NCBI RefSeq assembly: GCF_025147485.1
Contig: NZ_CP102263.1
Location: 372,001-436,000, forward strand
From: Bacteroides uniformis
GTDB lineage: Bacteria; Bacteroidota; Bacteroidia; Bacteroidales; Bacteroidaceae
Direction of reading: 5' to 3'
DNA: 64,000 bases
Under the pieces are notes generated by a model. That model worked only from the letters and a program-made list of their open reading frames with translations. It did no database searches and was not told the DNA's origin. The position numbers and the translations under genes are program-made. Shown piece by piece: positions 19,701-26,659 of the stretch. Each line of letters begins with the position of its first letter. The first letter of the stretch is position 1.

Positions 19701-19847
19701 TACCACACCTTTTACCGTTGCATTTTGTACCGGCTGAGGAACAGTAGTATTTTCGGTTTGTTTGGCATATATATTTCCACTATATACAGAGAAGGAAAAC
19801 AAAGCCCATAAACCTAAAATCAGTGGTTTATACTTTTCAAAAATCAT
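16722..19847 (-). CDS. SusC/RagA-family TonB-dependent outer-membrane transporter
   Basis: Imports oligosaccharides across the outer membrane using TonB energy. The 1041-residue protein has a signal peptide, then a carboxypeptidase-regulatory-like domain (ATVKGVVKDATGEPLIGVSV, about 40-120), the SusC signature LDEVIVIGYGTTTRKHVIGA, a plug domain (GAAAIYGSRSANGVILITTK about 230-250) and a long beta-barrel ending LKYFGGGIEIQF with a terminal Phe. It heads the structural operon. A TATATTTG -7 element lies 140 bases upstream of the start, leaving a long leader. Expression is presumably under the hybrid two-component regulator at 26660-30751. Confidence 0.97.
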   Translation of the reverse strand: MIFEKYKPLILGLWALFSFSVYSGNIYAKQTENTTVPQPVQNATVKGVVKDATGEPLIGVSVVVKGTTNGAVTDVNGNFSIACSANDILVFSYIGYDKIEVKAGNASFHTITMKEDSELLDEVIVIGYGTTTRKHVIGAVDQIRDDVIKDRPVANITQALQGATPSLSIQQRNMNPNNNNININIRGVSSMNNNDPLVVIDGMAANDINAMNLLNPNDIESVSVLKDAGTAAIYGSRSANGVILITTKQGRTDMKPVVTFTASVGNQNPDILLKPVSGYQNALLRNDSYVNAGKDPIYTPEQIHEFAKGDSEWGYKAIMKNALQQNYNINVQGGSKVTTYNVSFGYYDQESNFKGQDFGIKKYNFRSNLTSEIQRLKLKVLLAYDRNEGRSDRGDMQLADVMRVPTYNTYSLYPDEDGKYYNNEITTGGNYLARLRHGGLTTNDKDHFQGIVSGDLKIWQGLKLRGVVGYDIISEHRLIKRRYYPVYKYLNKDQIANAGQSKNYSIQDYNNKATMLNLQFFLDYNHTYNDVHQVTGLFGFTSESFRSEKNEIRRNFVDPDLYQDTDDTVYETSSYNTPNGFRERALHSWLGRLGYSYKDKYYAEVNARYDGSSRFAKDNRWGFFPSMSLGWRISEENFLSFWKDKVGDMKIRGSYGLLGSQTVDDYQYLTTYKVNSDQYGFNNSSVTGTGFTFGNSELSWEKTKTFNIGFDASFLKNALNVTFDVFQKNTSDILLTPLSPGTLGGAVPKANIGKVRNNGWELTVNYRFKHKDFSHLFGFNIGDSRNKVLEYGDESVKLTDGVERIIREGEAINSYYGFRTDGLFQTEEEIQNSPKFEGVKLQPGDVKYVDIDKNGVINDDDRVVLGNAFPRYVFGFNYNFSWKGLDFSMLWQGVGKRDMALRGEMIEAFHGSYSYVIYEHQLDYWTPDNRDARYPRLINVASSSYQHNYKHSSDRNLYNAAYLRLKDIQIGYTIPASYTKKIGMKKVRVFLNGQNLLTFTKNKFIDPESTEFGNSMDTSSANSGRNYPTLKYFGGGIEIQF

Positions 19848-20147
19848 ACAAGTCTTGATTTAATGATTAAACTTATTAATTCTAAAATTCAGAAACTAAA
19901 AGAACCGGTTATTACTTTCATAATACTTAAGATTTAATTAACTACTCATATTCGCGATATGTGTTTCTCATCATGATTTGATGGTGCAAATATAGACTGA
20001 ATAAGTACATCCTGAGTACGGATTCCAGCCATAAAAGCATCACTATAGGGAAAAGTAGGAATTCGTACTTTTCTGTACCAATACCGTACTCCCCATCTAT
20101 AAAAGAGCGTGTTAAGGCATTTTTATAACTTCTCCCAAGCACTGGCT
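19848..20147 (-). promoter_or_regulatory. SusC operon leader and promoter region with inverted repeats
   Basis: No gene is seen in this gap. On the minus strand a Bacteroidetes -7 element TATATTTG occupies 19987-19994; no good TTG is found at -33, as expected of an activator-dependent promoter. Just upstream lie GTACGGATTCC (20016-20026) and its near-perfect inverse GGAATTCGTAC (20058-20068), and a third inverted copy CCGTACT (20084-20090) of AGTACGG (20015-20021). These could be binding sites for the hybrid two-component regulator. Downstream of the -7 is an AT-rich leader of about 130 bases. Operator function is inference from position. Confidence 0.5.
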
Positions 20148-21680
20148 TCACGGATTAACTTGAATAACCTGATTCCATTTCAGTTTTACTGGATATCCCC
20201 AATCCGGTTTTGCTGGATCACAAAAGTCACCGACAGCTTTCATCCGGGCATAAAGCAATGCGGTAAGTTCGTCGCGCTTTTTGCTGTAGTTAGGATCATC
20301 ATAAAGGTTGTTCATCTCCATCGGGTCGGCCTCAAGGTCGAAAAGCTGAGGATGACGTTGCCCTCCAACATTGTAGAGTATAAGTTTAAAGTTATCCTTT
20401 TTAATGGCACGCTGGAGGTTGATGTATGCCAATAGTATGTCCTCGCGTTTTTTTACCATGGGGTTCTGTATGGTTTGTGCCAATGAAAGGCCTTTAACAG
20501 TAGGCGGCACTTCTATATCCGCAAGCTCACAAAGAGTGGGATAAATATCATAAAGATAACAATAAGCATCACACATCGCATTCTGTGGAATGCCGGGACC
20601 GCATATTACCAAAGGTACTCTCACTGCTGCTTCATACAAGTTCTGCTTGCCCAGCAGCCCATGTTCCCCGACACAAAGACCGTTGTCCGACGTAAAAACA
20701 ATGATGGTATTATCAACCTTGCCACTGCTTTCAAGTACATCAAGGATACGTCCTATCTGAAAATCCACTTCGCTCACCATGCCATAATAATTAGCCCTTT
20801 CAGTAAGTACCTGAGCCGAAATGCGAGGAGTGGAAAGCAACTTTTCATCGCGTTCATTAAGGTCACCGTTGTCAAATGGGTGTTGTGCAACAAAATTCTC
20901 GGGCATCGGAACCTCAGTACTAGCGTATTTATGTCCGTAGTGAGGCAACACATTGCGCGGATCATGAGGCGAAGTAAATGCAACATACATCAAAAAAGGA
21001 GTGTCGTCCGACGCCTTAGCTTCAAGAAATCTGATAGCAGCATCGGCATATAATTCGGACGAAAAGGTATTGAGTGACGCATCCACCCATTTACCGTTGG
21101 TATTATTGTACTTCCCTGCCGGATCGTACTGATGCAGGTAAGGGCACCGATGTCCCAGTTCATTGTATTTCCCGTAAGGATGCATTCCACCGAAAAAAAG
21201 GTTTGCACCTGTAGAAAACGAACGGGTAAACGAGGCATTGTCACTGTGCCATTTACCAGTTGCAAAAGTCGTGTAGCCATTCTCACGGAATAGTTCCGGA
21301 AAAGTTCTTTCATTTTCCGGAATAACGCCGCCATTGCGATGTATATCCATCAAACCACGCCCGGTAAGAAGCATTGCACGGCTGGGCTGCGAAATAGCAC
21401 CATTGAAACCTCCCATTACGTGAGTTTGGGTGAATGATATACCACGGCTGACAAGCCGGTCCATATTCGGGGTCTGGATTGTACCGTTACCCCAAGCATG
21501 GATAGTGCTGAAAGTCTGGTCGTCCGTCAGCAGGACAAGAATATTAGGACGCTTCGGCCCGTTCCCCTTATCATTACCTTTCTCCGTATTCGCTCCGAAT
21601 GCAGAGAGTCCGAAAAAAGGCATGTTCAATAATGCCGGAAGGCATAAAAACAAGGTTTTGTTTTTCACTTTCAAATTCAT
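20148..21680 (-). CDS. S1-family sulfatase, serine type (sulfatase 4)
   Basis: A 510-residue secreted sulfatase with a long N-terminal hydrophobic segment (signal ending near SAFGA) followed by a charged Gly/Lys/Asn linker. The metal site is RPNILVLLTDDQTF. The active-site motif is SQPSRAMLLTG with Ser97 as formylglycine precursor. ATGKWHSDN, YVAFTSPHDPR and TSDNGLCVGEHG are clear family motifs. Overall pattern is of the choline-sulfatase/iduronate-sulfatase-like group, but subfamily is not certain. It stands alone between two long non-coding gaps, downstream of a palindrome array (21776-21878) and upstream of the SusC promoter region, so it may have its own promoter. Confidence 0.93.
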   Translation of the reverse strand: MNLKVKNKTLFLCLPALLNMPFFGLSAFGANTEKGNDKGNGPKRPNILVLLTDDQTFSTIHAWGNGTIQTPNMDRLVSRGISFTQTHVMGGFNGAISQPSRAMLLTGRGLMDIHRNGGVIPENERTFPELFRENGYTTFATGKWHSDNASFTRSFSTGANLFFGGMHPYGKYNELGHRCPYLHQYDPAGKYNNTNGKWVDASLNTFSSELYADAAIRFLEAKASDDTPFLMYVAFTSPHDPRNVLPHYGHKYASTEVPMPENFVAQHPFDNGDLNERDEKLLSTPRISAQVLTERANYYGMVSEVDFQIGRILDVLESSGKVDNTIIVFTSDNGLCVGEHGLLGKQNLYEAAVRVPLVICGPGIPQNAMCDAYCYLYDIYPTLCELADIEVPPTVKGLSLAQTIQNPMVKKREDILLAYINLQRAIKKDNFKLILYNVGGQRHPQLFDLEADPMEMNNLYDDPNYSKKRDELTALLYARMKAVGDFCDPAKPDWGYPVKLKWNQVIQVNP

Positions 21681-21775
21681 AATGTTTTTTATTTAATGAC
21701 TAAATCTACTAATGACAGCCCCCAATCTATAACCGGAAACCCGTTGTAACCGTCAAATGGTCTGTTTGTCTTGAT

Positions 21776-21878
21776 GAAACAAAGTGTTCCATACCTTGAA
21801 ACAGTTCGTTTCACTATTAGGAACAACTTGTTTCCTTATAGAAAACACTTTGTTCTATAGGTATGAAACAAAGTGTTC
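21776..21878. promoter_or_regulatory. array of five imperfect palindromes at about 22-base spacing
   Basis: Five related inverted-repeat units of 14-16 bases lie in a row: GAAACAAAGTGTTCC (21776), GAAACAGTTCGTTTC (21798), GGAACAACTTGTTTCC (21820), GAAAACACTTTGTTC (21841) and GAAACAAAGTGTTC (21865). Starts are 22, 22, 21 and 24 bases apart, about two helical turns, so all face the same side of the DNA. Units 1 and 5 share a perfect 15-base copy (TGAAACAAAGTGTTC). The region lies in the 454-base gap upstream of sulfatase 4. The pattern suggests a cooperative operator array, though an RNA role is possible. The units are seen directly; function is inferred. Confidence 0.6.
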
Positions 21879-21937
21879 AATACTATGAACTAATACATTA
21901 TACTTTTACCATACAACGGAACAGTTATATAAAAGAA

Positions 21938-22051
21938 GTGGAAGATAAATCTGCTTACACTATTACTTCCACAGTTACCTCCACCTGTAATACACTTATA
22001 CTCACTGAATTAGTAGAAATAATATGGAAGTAAAAAATCCTGCTTACACAC
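21938..22051. repeat. imperfect direct repeat in the sulfatase 4 upstream gap
   Basis: GTGGAAGATAAATCTGCTTA (from 21938) and the similar ATGGAAGTAAAAAATCCTGC (from 22024) share GGAAG, an A-rich stretch and the block CTGCTTACAC. The rest of the 454-base gap is AT-rich with no gene and no clear -7 element on the minus strand. A perfect pair AACTAAAC / GTTTAGTT around 22109-22140 overlaps the stop of the upstream sulfatase and could be a weak hairpin. Confidence 0.4.
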
Positions 22052-22134
22052 ATAACAGATTGATTATTATCAAACTATCAAAAAAGTGCAAGCAAATGGG
22101 GATAGAACAACTAAACTTTGTTGGAAACGATGGT

Positions 22135-23760
22135 TTAGTTCAGCCTTTTAGGGAAGATGTAGCATTCGTTCGCCCACTCCTCCCATTTCCGGACCATCTT
22201 CTTCAGCACATCCGGATACTCAGCAGCTACATTATTCCACTCAGTTCTGTCTTTTTCAATATCATACAGTTCCCACTCCTTCATTTTTTCATCCTTTACA
22301 GCTTTCCAATTTTTCCACCGTACAAAACAATTATTGAAGTGTTCACCGAAGATATATTCATGTATTTGTTTATCAGGATTATGAACCGTTGACATCAAGC
22401 TAGTTCCTGCCATAGGAATAATCGAATTTCCGTCATGATAAGTTGTCGGATATTCTGCTCTGGCAACCTCTACAAATGTAGCCATGATATCAGGAACAAA
22501 ACCTACGTTTCTTCTTATCTGGTTGCTATACTTTCCAAGCACTTCCGGCCAGGAAATAATCAATGGGGTAGCAATGCCTCCTTCATAGGCCCGTACTTTA
22601 TATTTCCGGTACGGTGTATTGCTAACCTGTGCCCAAGGCAGTCCATAAGAAGGATGAACCCAGCTGTCAAGCTTATTAATCTCACTTGTGCTTCCGAAAC
22701 CTTTTTCCGAATAAGGTTCTGCACATGCCCCATTATCCGAGAGAAAAAGTATAAGAGTATTGTCAAGCTTACCTTCTTCTTCCAGATAATCAATCAACTT
22801 TCCAATGTTATAATCCATGCAGTAAACTTGGGCGGCATAAACAGACATCCGCAAGGACGAACTATCACGTTCTGCTTCCGTAAGCTCATTCCAGGCACGA
22901 GATTCCCATTCGGCCAATTTCCAATCAGGATTGACTATACCCAATTCAACCATTTTCCGGTAACGCTCTTCACGAACGGCTTCCCATCCCTTGTCATATT
23001 TGCCTGCAAACTTTTCCAAATCCTTGTCTTTGGCATGTAGCGGCCAATGGGGAGCATTGTACGCCAAGTAAAGAAAGAACGGATTATCATCCGTCTGTTC
23101 ATCTATAAACCGAATGGCATAATCAGTAAAAGCATCCGTTGTATAATAGGGGGATTGAGGAGCAGGCAAATTCGTATTATCCAGAGTCAAGCCCCGTCCG
23201 CCCTGAGGTTTCAAATAGCTGGAAGCACCGGCCAGTATTCCATAAAAATGCTCAAATCCCCTCTGCAACGGCCACTTTTCCTTGCCATGCATCCCAACAT
23301 GCCATTTGCCTGTCATGTATGTATGATAGCCAGCCTCTTTCAGCACCTCAGCAATTGTCACACAATTACGGTTGAGAAAACCCATATAACCATGGACTCC
23401 TCTATTTTCCGGATGTTTTTCTCCTTTCTTGATGCCGGGATCTTCAGACATAGCTCCGATGCCGGCCTGCTGCGGATAAAGTCCGGTCAGCAAGCTGGCA
23501 CGGGTAGGACAAGAACGTCCAGAATTATAAAACTGCGTATATCGTACTCCCTTTTGTGCCAACCGGTCAATATTGGGAGTCGGAATCTCACCGCCATAAC
23601 ACCCAACATCCGAATATCCCATGTCATCTGCCATAATAAGTACAATATTAGGTCTTTCATCAGTTTCTTTGCTGGTTCGTATTGTTTCGTCTGCCATACA
23701 CGGCATAGCAGACAACATCGACAAGGCGGATGTTCCGCACAAGAAATAACTCTTTCTCAT
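22135..23760 (-). CDS. S1-family arylsulfatase-like sulfatase, serine type (sulfatase 5)
   Basis: A 541-residue secreted sulfatase with a signal peptide ending near AMPCMADE. The metal site is RPNIVLIMADDMGYSDVGCYG. The active-site motif is SCPTRASLLTG with Ser83 as formylglycine precursor and Cys84 at the variable place. MTGKWHVGMHGK, LAYNAPHWPLHA and FLSDNGACAEPYS follow. It is a paralogue of sulfatase 2 (4720-6384), sharing the same motif set and the same C-terminal EWELYDIEKDRTEWNNVA-type segment. It follows sulfatase 6 by 40 bases. Having two related enzymes in one locus suggests two similar but distinct sulfate positions. Confidence 0.93.
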   Translation of the reverse strand: MRKSYFLCGTSALSMLSAMPCMADETIRTSKETDERPNIVLIMADDMGYSDVGCYGGEIPTPNIDRLAQKGVRYTQFYNSGRSCPTRASLLTGLYPQQAGIGAMSEDPGIKKGEKHPENRGVHGYMGFLNRNCVTIAEVLKEAGYHTYMTGKWHVGMHGKEKWPLQRGFEHFYGILAGASSYLKPQGGRGLTLDNTNLPAPQSPYYTTDAFTDYAIRFIDEQTDDNPFFLYLAYNAPHWPLHAKDKDLEKFAGKYDKGWEAVREERYRKMVELGIVNPDWKLAEWESRAWNELTEAERDSSSLRMSVYAAQVYCMDYNIGKLIDYLEEEGKLDNTLILFLSDNGACAEPYSEKGFGSTSEINKLDSWVHPSYGLPWAQVSNTPYRKYKVRAYEGGIATPLIISWPEVLGKYSNQIRRNVGFVPDIMATFVEVARAEYPTTYHDGNSIIPMAGTSLMSTVHNPDKQIHEYIFGEHFNNCFVRWKNWKAVKDEKMKEWELYDIEKDRTEWNNVAAEYPDVLKKMVRKWEEWANECYIFPKRLN

Positions 23761-23800
23761 TTTTTGTATTTCAATTAGTATTACATACTATTATATAAGG

Positions 23801-25180
23801 TCAAAATTCCGGTAAAGAATTCCACCACTCAAGAGCCAATTTACTCAACCGACTTGCCACCTGAGGATGTTTCTTGCTTAAATCAACGTTTTCCCTCAAA
23901 TTATCCTCCAAATCATACAATAAGACATTTGTACTGTCTTTATCAACCAACAGTTTCCACTTGCCATACCGCACCGCAATAGCCGGACTGACATCTTTGT
24001 CTGCAGGCCGGGGGAATGCTTTGCTTTCATTTCTTCTATATTCCCAAAAGAGAGGTTCTCTCCTTTCCTGCGGAACCCCTTTCAAAGCCGCACTCATGTC
24101 CATGCCATCACTTTTACAATCAGCAGGCAATTTGATTCCAGCAAGTGAACTCAAACTCTTGTACAAATCCAGAGCGCTGACCACCGTAGTATCGTCCGTT
24201 TTCCCCGAAGGAATTTCGCCTTTTGTATCCCATATTATAAAGGGCATATGTATACCTCCCTCGAACAATGAAGCTTTACATCCTCTCATATTACCGGCCC
24301 GGCTTCCCTTGAAACTGGGTGCAGGCCCGTTGTCACTGGTAAAAATGACAATGGTATTGTTTTCAAGATTCATATTTTTAATTTCACGCAGCAAACGTCC
24401 TATTTGCCTATCATATTCGGCAAGCACCACCCGAAAGTTCTTTTCCGATTCCTGCCCGTCCGGAAAGACCTGCTGTTGCTCAAAGTTTCCAACCCACGGA
24501 GTATGCATGTCATCCGGCCATAAGTTCACAAAACAAGCTTCTCCTCTGTGACGTTCTAAAAAAGCCAGCGTTTTATCAACGAAATAGGCTGTTCTATTCC
24601 ATCGCTTTACACTATCCTGCGGAGACCAAATCCAATCCGTTGCCGTAAGTAACGAATCCGGTTGAGGGCTTTCATAGGTGCTGCAATATTCGTCATATCC
24701 ATAAGCGACAAAAGGGGGAGCATTCCGGACATCCCGTCCCCCTCCCAAATGCCATTTCCCGAAATGACCGGTTTTATATCCGGCATTCTTCATCACTTTG
24801 GGCAAGGTGGGAGCCGAAGGGTCCAAATAGTCGGCCATTTCCGCAGCTTTGTTTCCAGCCTTTCCTTGTAAATAAGTGGTTATATGCCACTTGCCCGGGT
24901 ACATCCCGGTCAGTAGGCCACAACGCGAAGGAGAACTGATAGGAGATGCACTATAATATTGATTGAACCGTGAACCTTCTTCTGCCATACGGTCAATATT
25001 GGGAGTAGGTATAAATTTACCACCATATATACCAATATCACCATAACCCATATCATCCGTAAGCACAACTATAATATTAGGAGGCAACTCAGCGTTATTC
25101 CCTGCCAGACAAGGCAATGTCATAGGGACTGTCAGGGCAGGCAATAGTCCCAGTAAACACATTTTTTCCTTTTTCATCAT
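23801..25180 (-). CDS. S1-family sulfatase, serine type (sulfatase 6)
   Basis: A 459-residue secreted sulfatase with a signal peptide ending near PCLAGN. The metal site is PNIIVVLTDDMGYGDIGIYG. The active-site motif is SSPSRCGLLTG with Ser82 as formylglycine precursor. HFGKWHLGGGRD, NLWPDDMHTPW and TSDNGPAPSFKGSRAGNMRG are typical of the arylsulfatase A/GalNAc-6-sulfatase-like group. Its ATG overlaps the TGA stop of sulfatase 7 (ATGA at 25177-25180), indicating translational coupling. Start M1 is supported by that overlap. Specificity is not determined. Confidence 0.94.
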   Translation of the reverse strand: MMKKEKMCLLGLLPALTVPMTLPCLAGNNAELPPNIIVVLTDDMGYGDIGIYGGKFIPTPNIDRMAEEGSRFNQYYSASPISSPSRCGLLTGMYPGKWHITTYLQGKAGNKAAEMADYLDPSAPTLPKVMKNAGYKTGHFGKWHLGGGRDVRNAPPFVAYGYDEYCSTYESPQPDSLLTATDWIWSPQDSVKRWNRTAYFVDKTLAFLERHRGEACFVNLWPDDMHTPWVGNFEQQQVFPDGQESEKNFRVVLAEYDRQIGRLLREIKNMNLENNTIVIFTSDNGPAPSFKGSRAGNMRGCKASLFEGGIHMPFIIWDTKGEIPSGKTDDTTVVSALDLYKSLSSLAGIKLPADCKSDGMDMSAALKGVPQERREPLFWEYRRNESKAFPRPADKDVSPAIAVRYGKWKLLVDKDSTNVLLYDLEDNLRENVDLSKKHPQVASRLSKLALEWWNSLPEF

Positions 25181-26538
25181 TGCTTCTTTATTTTCACGTC
25201 CATTTGAGCTCCCGTATCACCCTGCTGCCGCATCCACGCCTCAAGTTCCCCTTTCATCATAGCAATACGTTTCGCATACTTCTTTTCTTCTGCCAAATTA
25301 TTCAACTCCCAAGGATCTTTCTGCATATCATAAAACTCTATTGCAGGACGTTTTACATATCTGTCAACAAAATATCTTGCCCGTTTATCTGTTTTTGTAC
25401 TCTCAATCCAGCTTGCCCAAACGCTTCTTTCATTCTTAAGATTCATCAGATGTTTTTCAAAATACTCTACTTCAGGAGTCAAGTTCAATATCAGTTTATA
25501 TCTCTTGTCCCTGATGCTACGTATCGGATAGGCTGTCCCTTCCGGGATATTATTATGTATACCGTAAGCAAAGCGACGGTGTTCTTTCTCTTTGCCGAAC
25601 AATGCCTTCAGGAAACTTTTCCCATCAATGCCCTCTATTTCATCTCCACCGACAAATTCCATTAAAGTAGGTAGAATATCTTCATACTGAACGATAGCAT
25701 CACTGGTCGATTTGGCCTTTATTTTTGCAGGATAGCGAGCCACCAATGCACTGCTTTGACCGTAGTTCCAGCAAGTCCATTTTCCTCCCGGCAACTGTGG
25801 ACCTTGTTCTCCAAGAAATACAACTAAAGTATTATCCAGTTTGCCAACCTCTTCAATAGTTTTCAATACATCACCAACCTGATTATCCAAAGCCCGGATT
25901 TCAGCCAAAAGACGTCTGAAAAGTTCACGCGTTCCTTTATTATCAACGCAGTTAGGAGGCAGTATAACCTTATCTGCATCAAATTCATCCTTATTTCCGC
26001 ATGTCCACGGAGCGTGGGAAAGCGTACTGCAAACAAATAAGCAAAACGGACTGTCCTGTCGCATAAAGTCACGAATGCCATCCACTGTATAGTCAGCAGT
26101 CACAGCAATACAGTTCTCCTCAAACCCCGGAACCTTCTCAAAATTGAAAACACTTTTAGGAACAGTATGCGTTTTTCCTGCACGCCCTACCCGATAACCC
26201 GCCTGGGGCAGATAATACGTGACGCTCTTTATATCAGAATAGGATATTTTATGATTTTGATAAGAGCCGTGCCGAGCAGGATAGAGTCCGGTATATAAGG
26301 AAGCCCGAATAGGCACACTCATTGCACAAGAGGCAAAGTTATTAGTGAATCTGATTCCTTCTTCAGCTATCCGATCAATATTCGGAGTCTTGAGGTTCTT
26401 CCCTCCATAGCAACTAATCTCATTCGAAGCAAGATCATCTGCCAAGATTACTACAATGTTCGGTTTCTCCTGTGCTTTTAAGGTACCGGCAACAGGCAGT
26501 AGTGCAAGACATGCACCTTTTACAATATTCCAATTCAT
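25177..26538 (-). CDS. S1-family sulfatase, serine type (sulfatase 7)
   Basis: A 453-residue secreted sulfatase with a signal peptide ending near GTLKAQ. The metal site is KPNIVVILADDLASNEISCYG. The active-site motif is SVPIRASLYTG; Ser74 is the formylglycine precursor, and the fourth motif position is Ile rather than the common Ser/Ala/Thr. RAGKTHTVP, CSTLSHAPWTCGN and LGEQGPQLPGGKWTCW follow. It is the paralogue of sulfatase 3 (8575-9960), sulfamidase-like. It is the first gene after the regulator, about 120 bases downstream of it, and overlaps sulfatase 6 by four bases. Confidence 0.93.
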   Translation of the reverse strand: MNWNIVKGACLALLPVAGTLKAQEKPNIVVILADDLASNEISCYGGKNLKTPNIDRIAEEGIRFTNNFASCAMSVPIRASLYTGLYPARHGSYQNHKISYSDIKSVTYYLPQAGYRVGRAGKTHTVPKSVFNFEKVPGFEENCIAVTADYTVDGIRDFMRQDSPFCLFVCSTLSHAPWTCGNKDEFDADKVILPPNCVDNKGTRELFRRLLAEIRALDNQVGDVLKTIEEVGKLDNTLVVFLGEQGPQLPGGKWTCWNYGQSSALVARYPAKIKAKSTSDAIVQYEDILPTLMEFVGGDEIEGIDGKSFLKALFGKEKEHRRFAYGIHNNIPEGTAYPIRSIRDKRYKLILNLTPEVEYFEKHLMNLKNERSVWASWIESTKTDKRARYFVDRYVKRPAIEFYDMQKDPWELNNLAEEKKYAKRIAMMKGELEAWMRQQGDTGAQMDVKIKKQ

Positions 26539-26659
26539 ACATCCAATTTTTAAGTCCGTATTAGATTATTTGATAGCAAAATTAGTGCATCCCTTCCTTA
26601 ATAAGAGTACTCAAACGCGACAAAGATGTACGAATATGGTCTGAAAGACAGAAAGCTTC

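Noticed and set aside
21776-21878. CRISPR-like reading of the palindrome array
   Set aside because: Units are only 14-16 bases and imperfect, spacers are 5-9 bases, and no cas genes are nearby.
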